The notes: generated by a model not told the origin, from the sequence alone. Positions 34,676 to 43,265 are shown, counted from the stretch's first letter. The stretch: DNA of 64,000 nucleotides from Catellatospora vulcania (GCF_009720385.1 NZ_ML769304.1:186001-250000); one strand, 5' to 3'. Program-made: numbers and translations.

Positions 34676-35502
34676 CCCTTGGTGTACGTGCCGATCGCGC
34701 GCTCCCAGTCGTCCAGCGCCCGCTGCACGACCGCCTCGGGACCGGACGGCAGCCAGTGCATGGCCCGGCGCACCCCGGCCTGGTCCAGTTGCGCCAGCAC
34801 GCCCGGGTCGGCCGGCACGGACATGACCTGCACCTGGACCGGCCGTTCGGCACGGGCGCGCAGCTGCGCGATGCGGTCCAGCACGGCGGCGTCCTCGCCC
34901 CAGTTCGGCAGCCAGCCGTCGCCGAAGGCCAGCACCCGGTCCAGCACCGTCGGGCCGGTGCCGCCGACCAGGATCGGCGGGTGCGGCCACTGCGCGGGTT
35001 TCGGATACGACCAGATCCGGTCGAAGTTCACGTGCTCGCCCGCGTAGCTGGCCTCGTGCCGGGCCCAGATCTCCTTCATCGCCTCGACGCGCTCGGCCAG
35101 GATCGCCATGCGCACCTTCGGATCGGTGCCGTGGTTGCGCATCTCCTCGCGGTTCCAGCCGGCCCCGACCCCGAACTCGAACCGCCCGCCCGACAGGTGG
35201 TCGACGCTGGCCACGGCCTTCGCGGTGTGGATCGGGTCGCGCTGGATGATCAGGCAGATGCCGCTGCCCACGCGCAGCCGCGAGGTCGCGGCCACGGCAG
35301 CCGTCAGCGCGACGAACAGGTCGTAGCTGTGCCAGTACTTCGGCGGCATCTCACCGCCCGGGTAGGGGCTCTCCCGGCTGGCGGGGATGTGGCTGTGCTC
35401 GGCGAAGAACAGCGCGTTCTGACCGCGGTCCTCGACTAGCCGGGCCACCTCGCCCGGACTCATGCCGTCATGGGTCGGGAAGTATCCGACGCCGAACTCC
35501 AT
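34672..35502 (-). CDS. LLM-class F420-dependent oxidoreductase
   Basis: A 276-residue TIM-barrel oxidoreductase of the luciferase-like monooxygenase family. The N-terminal FGVGYFPTHDGMSPGEVARL, the central RVGSGICLIIQRDPIHTAKA and VDHLSGGRFEFGVGAGWNRE are its main signatures; the last is the cofactor-binding loop common to F420-dependent members. The substrate is unknown. ATG 35502 is the natural start (MEFGVGYF). A TAACG-GT-CGTTA repeat lies about 45 bp upstream. It overlaps the F420 PPOX gene by 4 bp downstream. Confidence 0.9.
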   Translation of the reverse strand: MEFGVGYFPTHDGMSPGEVARLVEDRGQNALFFAEHSHIPASRESPYPGGEMPPKYWHSYDLFVALTAAVAATSRLRVGSGICLIIQRDPIHTAKAVASVDHLSGGRFEFGVGAGWNREEMRNHGTDPKVRMAILAERVEAMKEIWARHEASYAGEHVNFDRIWSYPKPAQWPHPPILVGGTGPTVLDRVLAFGDGWLPNWGEDAAVLDRIAQLRARAERPVQVQVMSVPADPGVLAQLDQAGVRRAMHWLPSGPEAVVQRALDDWERAIGTYTKG

Positions 35503-35545
35503 ACCGTCCCCCGTCCGTGCAGCCGCCAGTCAGCATATGCACTTG

Positions 35546-35557
35546 TAACGGTCGTTA
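35546..35557. promoter_or_regulatory. inverted repeat upstream of the F420 operon
   Basis: TAACG-GT-CGTTA is a perfect 5-bp-arm inverted repeat 44 bp upstream of the LLM-class gene start, in an AT-richer stretch (35533-35570). It resembles TetR-type half-site spacing. No regulator gene for it is nearby. Confidence 0.35.
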
Positions 35558-35650
35558 ACCGGCATATCGGCGGTCACGAGTTGTGCAGGTCGTTCCGCTT
35601 CAGCCAGGTCGACGGCGGTCGTCGGCACGCTGCGCCAGGCGTCGGGCGGA

Positions 35651-35926
35651 CTAACGTTCGATCATCTGCATCTGGGCTTCGGTGTGATGGCCGCCCTCCG
35701 CCGGGGTCAGCCCGTCCAGCACGGCGAGCTGCGCGGGGTCGAGTTCGACGGCGTCGGCGGCGGTGTTCTCCTCCACCCGGTCGACGCGCTTGGTGCCCGG
35801 GATGGGCACCACGTCGCCGCCCCTGGTCAGCAGCCAGGCGAGCGCGACCTGCGCCGGGGTCGCGCCGACCTGGTCCGCGACGGCCTGCACCTCGTCGGCG
35901 ATGTGCAGGTTGCGGGCGAGGTTGGT
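35651..35926 (-). pseudogene. aldo/keto reductase, C-terminal remnant
   Basis: Only the last ~92 residues of an AKR-family oxidoreductase remain: NLARNLHIADEVQAVADQVG, PAQVALAWLLTRGGDVVPIP, GTKRVDRVEENTAADAVELD and a normal C-terminus. The catalytic Asp/Tyr/Lys/His part and the start are missing. Homology stops near 35926. There the sequence changes without a gap into the 3' half of an oppositely oriented regulator gene. The minus frame happens to stay open to 36058, but those extra residues are antisense of the regulator and not AKR sequence. It is probably not expressed as a functional enzyme. Confidence 0.8.
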
Positions 35927-35927
35927 G

Positions 35928-36239
35928 CGCACCGAAGCCGGACGCGACCCGTACGACCGGGCGCTGACCGACCTGATCGGCGAGCTGTCGACCCGCAGCG
36001 AACGGTTCCGCACCGCGTGGGCCGCGCACAACGTGCGCCAGCACCGCACCGGCGTCAAACGCCTGCACCACCCCGACGTCGGCGACCTGACCCTGGCCTA
36101 CGAATCCCTCGAGGTGACCGCCGACGCGGGCCTGCGCCTCAACGCCTACACCGCCGAACCCGGCTCACGGTCCCAGGAAGCCCTGAACCTCCTCGCCAGC
36201 TGGACCGCCCCGTCGAACGCCGACCTTCACCAGGCATGA
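35928..36239 (+). pseudogene. MmyB-like XRE-family regulator, C-terminal remnant
   Basis: About 103 residues of the MmyB-type ligand-binding domain remain: EAGRDPYDRALTDLIGELST, RSERFRTAWAAHNVRQHRTG, HPDVGDLTLAYESLEVTADA and YTAEPGSRSQEALNLLASW. The N-terminal helix-turn-helix and half of the PAS-like domain are absent. The fragment begins within about 10 bp of where the divergent aldo/keto reductase remnant begins. MmyB regulators are commonly divergent from an SDR or AKR gene, so one deletion that removed both 5' halves explains the structure. Confidence 0.8.
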
Positions 36240-36249
36240 GGAGCCGATC

Positions 36250-36741
36250 ATGGAACTGAAGCCGGTCGCGGCCACCGTCAAGACGCCAGCACAGAACTTC
36301 ACCGGCGACGTCTACCTGACGCCCATCCACAGCGCCACCGCACCGTCGCACCTGACGGTCGCACTCGTCCGCTTCACTCCGGGCGCCCGCACCAACTGGC
36401 ATGTCCATGCCGTGGGCCAGACGCTGCACGTCACCGAAGGCGTCGGACTCGTCGGCACTCGCGACGGCACCGTGCTGCGCATCCGCGCCGGTGACACGGT
36501 CGTCTGCCCGCCGGGCGAGGAACACTGGCACGGCGCGACCGCCGACACCTTCATGAGCCACCTCGCCATGCTGGAGACCCTGCCCGACGGCGGCGACCCC
36601 ACCACCTGGCTCGAACCCGTCCCGGAGGAGCTGCACCGGAGCGCGGGTCGGCCCGGAGCCGGTGCTCCGACACCAGCCGACCGGCGCTTCAGTTGTCGGC
36701 GCGGTCTTCCGGCAGCGGCGGTGGCCGGCCGCCGACGATGA
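36250..36741 (+). CDS. cupin domain protein
   Basis: A 163-residue protein with a single cupin fold. Metal ligands are visible in NWHVHAVGQTLHVTEG (His, His, Gln/Glu region) and in EEHWHGATADTFMSHLAM (second motif). The family of small (R)-mandelonitrile-lyase-like or carboxymuconolactone-linked cupins has this pattern. After residue about 128 (TWLEPVPEELH) normal members end; here the frame runs on for about 35 Pro/Gly/Arg-rich residues into the neighbouring gene. A late frameshift or lost stop is likely. It starts 10 bp after the MmyB remnant. Confidence 0.8.
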   Translation: MELKPVAATVKTPAQNFTGDVYLTPIHSATAPSHLTVALVRFTPGARTNWHVHAVGQTLHVTEGVGLVGTRDGTVLRIRAGDTVVCPPGEEHWHGATADTFMSHLAMLETLPDGGDPTTWLEPVPEELHRSAGRPGAGAPTPADRRFSCRRGLPAAAVAGRRR

Positions 36742-37252
36742 TCGCCGCCGACGCCAGCGGGCCGGTGTCACGGCCGCCGACCAGCTCCCAGGAGCGGGCG
36801 ATGCCGATGATCACCAAGGTCACCAGGGCGTATCCGATGAGGTCCAGCGGTGTGCCGTCGCCGGGCGCGCGCAGGACGGCGTATCCGCAGACGAGCTCGA
36901 TGCCGAAGATGAGCAGCAGCAGGAGCATGAGTGCCAGCTGCCGGATGCCCTGCCACAGGTTCGGGCGGTCGGTGAGCATGGACCGGACCGCGGCGGCGAC
37001 GAACAGCAGGCCCACCGCCCCCGCCACGATCGCGGGGTAGCCGATGTTCGTACCGGGAACGAGGGCGAACAGGGAGACCGCCAGGGCGTTGGTGAACGCG
37101 ATGAGCGCGGCTCCGGCGCGGACCTGCCGGGTGAGCCGGTGCTTGGAGGTGTTGATCCGGGCCACCGAGATGGCGACGAACAGCAGTCCCGTCAGCGCCC
37201 CGGTGGTCCCGGCGAGCGCGGCCAGGAAGTCGCGGTACGCCCCGTCCACCAT
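36689..37252 (-). CDS. membrane protein, about 187 aa
   Basis: A protein with five predicted helices and no large soluble domain. The N-terminus GAYRDFLAALAGTTGALTGL followed by LFVAISVARI is a motif shared by a family of short actinobacterial membrane proteins of unknown function. The arginine-rich loop RQVRAGAALIAFTNALAVSL separates helices one and two. ATG 37252 is used. The 3' end overlaps by 53 bp the run-on tail of the cupin gene on the other strand. Confidence 0.75.
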   Translation of the reverse strand: MVDGAYRDFLAALAGTTGALTGLLFVAISVARINTSKHRLTRQVRAGAALIAFTNALAVSLFALVPGTNIGYPAIVAGAVGLLFVAAAVRSMLTDRPNLWQGIRQLALMLLLLLIFGIELVCGYAVLRAPGDGTPLDLIGYALVTLVIIGIARSWELVGGRDTGPLASAAIIVGGRPPPLPEDRADN

Positions 37253-37361
37253 CCCGCCACTGTACTTTGGATCTTGAGCGCGCCGGGGCGAATCGACGCC
37301 TCGGCAAGCACCGATCATTTGGTCACATGCGTCCGGGCAGGGCGGCAGGTCGGGTCTCTGC

Positions 37362-38330
37362 CTAAGCGTCCGCGGGCAGGGTGGCCAGCCACTCCCCCGG
37401 GGTCAGCGAGGCCGGTGCGCGGCCCTCGCGGGCGAACAGGTTCGCCCAGCGTCGGGCGTTCTCGTTGTAGGGCGCGCTCAGCCCGTGCAGCCGTGCCACC
37501 AGCACGATCTCGCCGCTGAGATAGTCGGCTTCGATGTGTCCGGTGCCTCGGGCGAGGCTCTGCCAGGACGAGCCGCCGCCACGGGAGTCGGCGACGGCGG
37601 CCTTGAGGATGTCGGCACGGCGCTCGTCGTCCTCGTCCTCGGGCGTGTACGCGATCCCGGCCGCGTCGAGCACGGCCGCCGCCTCGGCCCGGATCCGGCC
37701 GACGATCTCCCGTACGCCCGCGGTCCGGCCGCACACCGCGTCGACGGCGTTGCCGACGTTGCGCAGCAGCTTGCCGTACTTCCAGCGCATGATGTCGGGG
37801 CGCGGCACGCTCTCGTACCCGGCCGCTCGGAACGCGGCCGCGATCGACTCTGCGGTCGCGTCGGTGCCGGACGGGAAGCGGCCGATGTCGAGCAGGCCGG
37901 GGACCGGGTGGCAGTCCGCGCGGACGATGCCGGGGGTCAGGTGCGTGGTGGGCGACATGACGCAGACGCCGTACACGTGCTCGAAGATCCGAAGGGCCTG
38001 CCGCTCGTTGTCGACGCCGTTCTGCAGACTGACGACCGGGGTGGCGGCCGGCGCGTACGCCGCGAGTTCGCGCAGCGCGGCCTCGGTGTCCTGGCCCTTC
38101 ACGGCGAGCAGCACGACGTCGCCGTCCTGCCAGCCGATCTCGGCCGGGCCGGACACGGCCGGGATCGCCATGGTGCGCTCACCGCCGACGTCCTGCAGGG
38201 TCAACCCGTGCTCGCGCAGCGCGGCCAGATGGGCGCCGCGGGCGACGAGGACGACCTGCCGGCCGGACCGGTGGAGGCACGCGCCGAGCACGCCGCCGAC
38301 CGCGCCGGCCCCGTAGACGATGAACCGCAT
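37362..38330 (-). CDS. 2-dehydropantoate 2-reductase (ketopantoate reductase family)
   Basis: A 322-residue NADPH-dependent reductase. The Rossmann motif is GAGAVGGVLGACL at the N-terminus. KGQDTEAALRELAAYAPAAT and SLQNGVDNE supply the catalytic Lys and Asn regions, and the C-terminal ApbA_C domain includes SLARGTGHIEADYLSGEIVL. The family converts ketopantoate to pantoate (pantothenate synthesis), but paralogues act on other 2-oxo acids. No pantothenate gene is adjacent, so the symbol panE is not assigned. ATG 38330 gives MRFIVYGAGAVGG. Confidence 0.88.
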   Translation of the reverse strand: MRFIVYGAGAVGGVLGACLHRSGRQVVLVARGAHLAALREHGLTLQDVGGERTMAIPAVSGPAEIGWQDGDVVLLAVKGQDTEAALRELAAYAPAATPVVSLQNGVDNERQALRIFEHVYGVCVMSPTTHLTPGIVRADCHPVPGLLDIGRFPSGTDATAESIAAAFRAAGYESVPRPDIMRWKYGKLLRNVGNAVDAVCGRTAGVREIVGRIRAEAAAVLDAAGIAYTPEDEDDERRADILKAAVADSRGGGSSWQSLARGTGHIEADYLSGEIVLVARLHGLSAPYNENARRWANLFAREGRAPASLTPGEWLATLPADA

Positions 38331-38415
38331 CCGGCCAACCTACCCGGGCTGCGGCGGGGGCGGTGCTCCCGGCGGACGGTGGCCGCCGGAACGGGGCGTG
38401 CCCGGCGGCCACCGC

Positions 38416-38450
38416 GGCGCACACCGGCCGGGCTGGGGCCGGTGTGCGCC
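38416..38450 (-). terminator. hairpin terminator
   Basis: A perfect 14-bp stem (38416-38429 with 38437-38450) lies 15 bp downstream of the small minus-strand gene ending at 38465. Confidence 0.6.
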
Positions 38451-38464
38451 GTCAAGGGGGCGGG

Positions 38465-38701
38465 TCACTCCACCGGGTGGCCGCCGTCGCCGTCGACGAT
38501 GATGTCCATCTCGCCGTTCTGGGTGAGGTCGACCATGGTCACGTCGGGCTGCCCGTCGCCGTCGGTGTCCGACTGGAACAGGTCGGCCTTGCCGTCGCCG
38601 TCGGTGTCGATGGCCCACAGGTCGGGCTGCCCGTCGCCGTTGGTGTCGAGGGCGAGGATCTCGTCGTGGCCGTCGCCGCGGGTCTGCACAGTCTCCGTCA
38701 T
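38465..38701 (-). CDS. small protein of tandem DxDGDGxxD calcium-loop repeats
   Basis: A 78-residue acidic protein that consists almost only of repeats of about 14 residues: LDTNGDGQPDLW, IDTDGDGKADLF, SDTDGDGQPDVT and a degenerate VDLTQNGEMDII ending IVDGDGG. Each repeat resembles an EF-hand or thrombospondin-type-3 calcium loop (D-x-D/N-x-D-G). There is no signal peptide, although nearly all proteins with such loops are secreted. It may bind calcium in the cytoplasm. It has its own terminator and lies between ketopantoate reductase and P450 genes. No named family fits. Confidence 0.65.
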   Translation of the reverse strand: MTETVQTRGDGHDEILALDTNGDGQPDLWAIDTDGDGKADLFQSDTDGDGQPDVTMVDLTQNGEMDIIVDGDGGHPVE

Positions 38702-38740
38702 GCCGGGCCCGATACCCGGGCGCGGCGCGGTTATGCCCGG

Positions 38741-40147
38741 TCACTGCCGCCAGTACGCGGTCACGCCGCCGGTGACGGGGGTGCGGTCCGCGCCGGGCGG
38801 TCCGAGCCGCACCAGCACCGGCCCGCGCGGGGCCGCGGACACACCCGATCTCATCCGGTACGCCACTTCGCGGGTGAGCAGTTCCGGCTGCCGGCGCTGT
38901 CTGGCGAGCAGTCCCAGGGTGACCCGCACCTGCAGGTCGGCGAAGGCCGCGCCCAGGCAGCGGCGCGCGCCTATGCCGTACGGGAAGAACTCGTGCGGGC
39001 GGGGGCCGGTCGCCGCGTCGAGCCAGCGCCGGGGTAGGAACACCTCGGGCTCGGGATAGGACTCCGGCCGGTGGTGCTCCACGATCGAGGCGGCCCACAG
39101 CATCGCCCCGCGCGGCACGGCGGCGGATCCGGCGATCTCCACGTCGCGCACCACCCGCCGGGGCAGCGATATCGGCACGGCGGGCAGCAGGCGCTGCGAC
39201 TCCTTGACCACGGCGTCGAGCACGGTCTCGTCGGTCAGGTCCAGCCCGAGCGGTCCGGCCGTGCCGGACCCCGCGGGGCGGGCGATGATCGTGAGCAGTG
39301 CCCAGGTCAGCGTGAGCGCGGTGGTCTCGAACCCGGCCGAGAAGAAGGCGTGCAGCTCCCCTGCGATCTCCGAGGTGCTCAGGCGTTCGCCGTCCTCGCC
39401 GGTGGTGTTGCAGACGATGGACAGCGCGTCCCACCGTGGCGGTTCCTGCCGGCGCTGCTCGATCAGCTCGGCGAGCCGTTCGTAGGCGGCCGCGACCCGC
39501 CGCACCCAGCGCCCGTACGGGGTCCAGGCGGCATCGTGGCGGAACAGGATCACGGCCGGGTGGGTGATCGACGCGGTGAGGCTGAGGATCAGCGCGGCCA
39601 GTTCGCGGTTCTCGGCGCTGTCCGGCAGCCCGAGCATGCCCCGCAGCAGGTTCGTCATGGAGATCTCCAGGAACTCCGCGGCCATGTCGAACGGCTCGTC
39701 GCACGCGGCGGCGTCGGCGAACCTGCTGTGGTGGAAGGTATCGGCGAAGATCTCGCGGTAGTGGTCCATGGCGGACTTCTGGACCACGGGCATGAGCAGC
39801 CGCCGCCGGCGGCGGTGCTCGTCGCCGTTCGCGGTGATCACCGCGTCGAACATGCCGGAGAACGTTCGTCCCTTCGGCAGGTCGAACAGCTCCTCGCCGG
39901 CGCGGTGGAAGGTGTCGTTGTCGGTGAACACCTGACGCACCGCCTGCTCGCCGGTGACCAGCACGACGGAGCCGTGGCCACGGGTGACGGGGATGACAGG
40001 CTGGTCGTGGAACGGGGCCATCACCCGGGTGGCGTAGTCGGCGGAGGTCGCCATGAACTTCAGGTTGTTGACCAGCGGCACGCCCTTGGGCCCGGCGGCG
40101 TCCAGGCGCAGTGACATGTCGAACATGCGGGGTCTACGCTCCGTCAT
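38741..40147 (-). CDS. cytochrome P450
   Basis: A 468-residue haem monooxygenase. The I-helix reads FFSAGFETTALTLTW (acid-Thr pair for oxygen activation), the K-helix ExxR is KESQRLL, and the haem-binding loop is FFPYGIGARRCLGAAFADLQ with Cys397 as thiolate ligand. It is longer than typical 400-residue actinobacterial P450s and resembles the CYP102/CYP110-like group with fatty-acid or terpene substrates. No ferredoxin gene is adjacent. It is unrelated in sequence to the two P450s of the cluster at 44.8-49.0 kb. ATG 40147. Confidence 0.92.
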   Translation of the reverse strand: MTERRPRMFDMSLRLDAAGPKGVPLVNNLKFMATSADYATRVMAPFHDQPVIPVTRGHGSVVLVTGEQAVRQVFTDNDTFHRAGEELFDLPKGRTFSGMFDAVITANGDEHRRRRRLLMPVVQKSAMDHYREIFADTFHHSRFADAAACDEPFDMAAEFLEISMTNLLRGMLGLPDSAENRELAALILSLTASITHPAVILFRHDAAWTPYGRWVRRVAAAYERLAELIEQRRQEPPRWDALSIVCNTTGEDGERLSTSEIAGELHAFFSAGFETTALTLTWALLTIIARPAGSGTAGPLGLDLTDETVLDAVVKESQRLLPAVPISLPRRVVRDVEIAGSAAVPRGAMLWAASIVEHHRPESYPEPEVFLPRRWLDAATGPRPHEFFPYGIGARRCLGAAFADLQVRVTLGLLARQRRQPELLTREVAYRMRSGVSAAPRGPVLVRLGPPGADRTPVTGGVTAYWRQ

Positions 40148-40349
40148 CTGCGCAGACTATGACGCCCTTCGATGACGCAGGCATCGTCGAACGGCTATAT
40201 GGCGTGCGCTGATCGTCGCCTGGCGGTCGACCGCACCGGGCCGAATCGGCACGAAGTTCCTCATCCGCGCCACCACCTACCGGCGGGGGAAGGCGTCAAC
40301 TGTATGGGGCGCTCGAACCGCTTCCGCGAACGTGACGACGGGGGTCGAC

Positions 40350-41264
40350 ATGATCATGAATGACAGGACCGTGCTGGTGATCGGGGCGAGCGGTCAGCAG
40401 GGCGGCGCGGCGGCCAGAGCGCTGCTGATACGCGGCTGGGACGTGCGGGCGCTGGTCCGCGATTCCGGCACGCCCACGGCGCAGCGGCTGCGGGCCACCG
40501 GAGCGCGGCTGGTGCCGGGTGACCTCGACGACCCCGGGTCGCTGACTGCCGCGATGAGCGGCGTGCACGGCGTGTTCCTCGCGCTGCCCGTGCTGAACGG
40601 GCCGCTGGTCACCGCCGAGGGCGTGGCGGCGGAGCAGCGGCGCGGGTTCTCCGTCGTCGAGCAGGCCGTCCGGACCGGGGTCGAGCACCTGGTCTACAGC
40701 TCGGTCTTCGGCGCGGACAGCGGCACCGACATCTCCTTCTACGACAGCAAGGCCGCCATCGAGAACCGCATCCGCACCCTGGGCGTGCCCGCGACGGTGC
40801 TGCGGCCGGTGACCTTCATGGAGACCTTCACCACGCTGACCCGACCCGCGATCGTGGCGCGTGAGGTGATCCTGCCGCTGGCCCTGCACCCGCAGACGCC
40901 GCTGCCGCTGATCGCGGCCCACGACATCGGCGAGTTCGCCGCCGTCGCCTTCGAACACCCGGACCGGTTGCGCGACACCGTCCTGGAGATCGCCGGCGAC
41001 GTGCTCACCGGACCGGAGGCGGCCGCCGCCTTCGGTCGCGCGGCGGGCCTGCCCGGCCGGTTCGCCCGGCTGCCCGCCGAGAGCCTGCGCGCCTTCGACC
41101 CCGAGCTGGCCCGAATGTTCGCCTGGATCGACTCCCGCCCCGCGGTGCCGAAGCCTGCCGCTCTGTTCGACCTGCACCCGGACCTGATGACGCTGGAGAC
41201 CTGGATCGGCACGACCACCGCCTGGCGCGGCGGCCACCTGCCCTTCGGTGGCTGGGTCGCCTGA
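40350..41264 (+). CDS. NmrA family NAD(P)-binding protein
   Basis: A 304-residue atypical short-chain dehydrogenase. The dinucleotide motif GASGQQGGAAARALLIRGWD is characteristic of NmrA/HSCARG redox sensors and quinone-oxidoreductase-like members. FYDSKAAIENRIRTLGVPAT keeps only the Lys of the active site, so it may sense NADPH or act as a weak reductase. ATG 40350 follows GGGGG by 5 bases; GTG 40332 is an alternative. It stands alone on the plus strand, about 200 bp from the divergent P450. Confidence 0.85.
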   Translation: MIMNDRTVLVIGASGQQGGAAARALLIRGWDVRALVRDSGTPTAQRLRATGARLVPGDLDDPGSLTAAMSGVHGVFLALPVLNGPLVTAEGVAAEQRRGFSVVEQAVRTGVEHLVYSSVFGADSGTDISFYDSKAAIENRIRTLGVPATVLRPVTFMETFTTLTRPAIVAREVILPLALHPQTPLPLIAAHDIGEFAAVAFEHPDRLRDTVLEIAGDVLTGPEAAAAFGRAAGLPGRFARLPAESLRAFDPELARMFAWIDSRPAVPKPAALFDLHPDLMTLETWIGTTTAWRGGHLPFGGWVA

Positions 41265-41412
41265 CCGGCTGCGACCGCACCGCTCCCACGCCGTATTCGC
41301 CCAGCTGATGGTGTTCCGCCTGTTTCCAGCGTTAGGTGTCAGCACCGATGTCGCCGCGACGTGGGCTTCCTAGACTTCGGCACGCCGATCAGTCACGTAT
41401 GAGGGAGTGCAG

Positions 41413-42255
41413 ATGAGACCGCGGTACGTTCGGCGGCCATGGCCGGGGCGTGAAGTCGCCGCATCCCCGCCAAGCGACCGCGGCCGCATGTCCACGCCGC
41501 GTCGGCTCGGCCCGCTGGCACTCGCTGCGGCCACCGTGCTGACGATGGCGCTCGGCGCCTGCTCCGACAATGCCCCGGCCGCGAAAAGTCCGCAGGTGCA
41601 GCTCACGCTCGGCCCTTCCGCCACACCCGGCGACGCACCGGCGTCCGCACAGGCCCAGACCGTCGCCCCGACGCAGCCGACCGTCAAGGCACCGCCCTCG
41701 ACACCGACCGGGCCGACCATCACCAACCTGGCCGTGACCGGTATCCGGTGCGACGAGTTCACTGACGCCGGCGGCTGGATCGGCTACGTCGACGTCAAGT
41801 GGAGCATCGCCCGCGGTGACAACGTTCAGCTCTACGGCCCCAAGTCCACCGACTTCCTCGGCGGCTACGACGCTGGCGGCACTTCCGCCACCTTCCAGCT
41901 CGTCTGCGAGCCGAACACCTCGTTCGTGATCAGGGCCGTCCCGCAGAAGGGGTCGGCGTCAGGCACTCGCCGCGATTACCACGGCAGATGGCCCGACTCG
42001 CCGCGGACCACGGCGCTCACCGTGACCAGGGGCAGCTGTGTCGTCGGCCTCGGTGACATCACGGTGACATGGACCTCGAAGGGCGCCGGTGGCGTACGCA
42101 TCCTCGTCAACGGCGCCACATTCCCCGACACCGCCAACGGCACCAGGAAACTGACGAACCAGACCTGCGGCGTGGGCAAGAGCTATCCGATTCGGGTGAC
42201 CCCATACCGAGGCGAGGTCGCGGGCCGATACCTCGAAAAGCCGGTGACCTGGTAG
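41413..42255 (+). CDS. putative secreted lipoprotein, unknown function
   Basis: A 280-residue exported protein. A hydrophobic segment ends in the lipobox-like LGACS (Cys about residue 49 from this start). A Pro/Thr/Ala-rich linker follows, then two similar beta-sandwich-like modules, each with paired Cys (IRCDEF...QLVCEP; RGSCVVG...NQTCGVG), suggesting disulfide-bonded immunoglobulin-like domains. ATG 41413 has GAGGGA 7 bases upstream, but ATG 41488 would give a more normal signal peptide (MSTPRRLGPLALAAATVLTM). The family is not recognised. Confidence 0.7.
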   Translation: MRPRYVRRPWPGREVAASPPSDRGRMSTPRRLGPLALAAATVLTMALGACSDNAPAAKSPQVQLTLGPSATPGDAPASAQAQTVAPTQPTVKAPPSTPTGPTITNLAVTGIRCDEFTDAGGWIGYVDVKWSIARGDNVQLYGPKSTDFLGGYDAGGTSATFQLVCEPNTSFVIRAVPQKGSASGTRRDYHGRWPDSPRTTALTVTRGSCVVGLGDITVTWTSKGAGGVRILVNGATFPDTANGTRKLTNQTCGVGKSYPIRVTPYRGEVAGRYLEKPVTW

Positions 42256-42326
42256 CTGGAGCAGGCAATACGAGCCCATCCTCCGACCTCGACCACACTT
42301 GGACGCAGACCCGGGACGGAGCCGGG

Positions 42327-43265
42327 CTACCAGGCCGCCGCGCCGGAGAACGACGTCGGGTCAGGCCGGTAGCCGAGCGCCTGGCGGGCCGCGGTGATGT
42401 CGAGCGTCCGCTCCACGGCCAGATGGCTGATCGCATAACGGGTCAGCCGGGGCGGGCGCCGGGACCGGGCCAGCCGGTACAGCCCTTCGGCGGCTGTGGC
42501 CAGCGGCCACACCGCGGGCAGGGGCAGGTACACCGGCCGGGCGGCGACGCCGCGGGCGGCCAGGATGGCGCGCAGAGCGTCGTCGAGCACGACGGGTGCG
42601 GCGTCGGTGACGTTGAAGACGCCCCGCTCGACCGGACCGCATGCGGCGAGCGCGCAAGCCTGTGCCAGGTTGCCGACCGAGGTCAGGCTGATCGGCTGCC
42701 GCCCGTCGCCGACCGCGGGCAGCCACCGGCCGCGAACCGCGGACAGCACGCGGGGCAGCAGTGTGGTGTCGCCGGGACCGTAGATCGCGTGCGGTCGCAG
42801 CACGATCGCGGGTCGGTCCATGGCCGCGGCGAGCACGACCCGCTCGGCCGCCGCCTTGGACTCGCCGTAGGCGTTGAGGTACCGGCCCGCTGGGGCCTGC
42901 TCCTCGGTCGCCATGACCGTCGGCCGCCTCGGGTCGTACACGCTGGCGGTGCTGACGTGCACGAACCGCGCCTGCGGCCAGGTGGCCAGGGCGTGCCTCG
43001 TGCCGTCCACGTTGACGGCGAAGAACTCGCGGCGCGGTCCCCAGTCGGAGACGGTGCCCGCGCAGTGCACCACCGCGTCCACCGCGGGCGGGTCCGCCAG
43101 CGGACCCCCGGTCAGGTCCCATCGCCGGTAAGCGGCCGAGCCGAGGTGGCCGGGCGCGGGCGAAGGGCGGCGGCCGAAGCCGACGACGTCGTGGCCCGCT
43201 CCGGTCAGCGCCCGGCACACCGCGCCGCCGACGAAGCCGGACGCGCCGGTGACCGCGATCCTCAC
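42327..43265 (-). CDS. OleD-like NAD(P)-dependent 3-keto-acid reductase (3beta-HSD/epimerase fold)
   Basis: A 312-residue extended SDR. The Rossmann motif is TGASGFVGGAVCRAL; YGESKAAAERVV has the catalytic Tyr-x-x-x-Lys; DWGPRREFFAVNVDGTRHAL and RPHAIYGPGDTTLLPRVL are signatures shared with OleD. OleD reduces the 2-alkyl-3-ketoacid made by OleA to the 3-hydroxy acid. It is the last gene of a five-gene operon, and its GTG start overlaps the stop of the OleC-like ligase by 4 bp. The neighbours supply the OleA-like and OleC-like steps, which strengthens the call. A sterol or sugar substrate is less likely but not excluded. Confidence 0.78.
   Translation of the reverse strand: MRIAVTGASGFVGGAVCRALTGAGHDVVGFGRRPSPAPGHLGSAAYRRWDLTGGPLADPPAVDAVVHCAGTVSDWGPRREFFAVNVDGTRHALATWPQARFVHVSTASVYDPRRPTVMATEEQAPAGRYLNAYGESKAAAERVVLAAAMDRPAIVLRPHAIYGPGDTTLLPRVLSAVRGRWLPAVGDGRQPISLTSVGNLAQACALAACGPVERGVFNVTDAAPVVLDDALRAILAARGVAARPVYLPLPAVWPLATAAEGLYRLARSRRPPRLTRYAISHLAVERTLDITAARQALGYRPDPTSFSGAAAW

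Noticed and set aside
35651-36058. A 135-codon minus-strand frame that looks like a complete small aldo/keto reductase.
   Set aside because: Its first ~44 codons are antisense to the MmyB remnant; only the C-terminal AKR part is real, so it is treated as a pseudogene.
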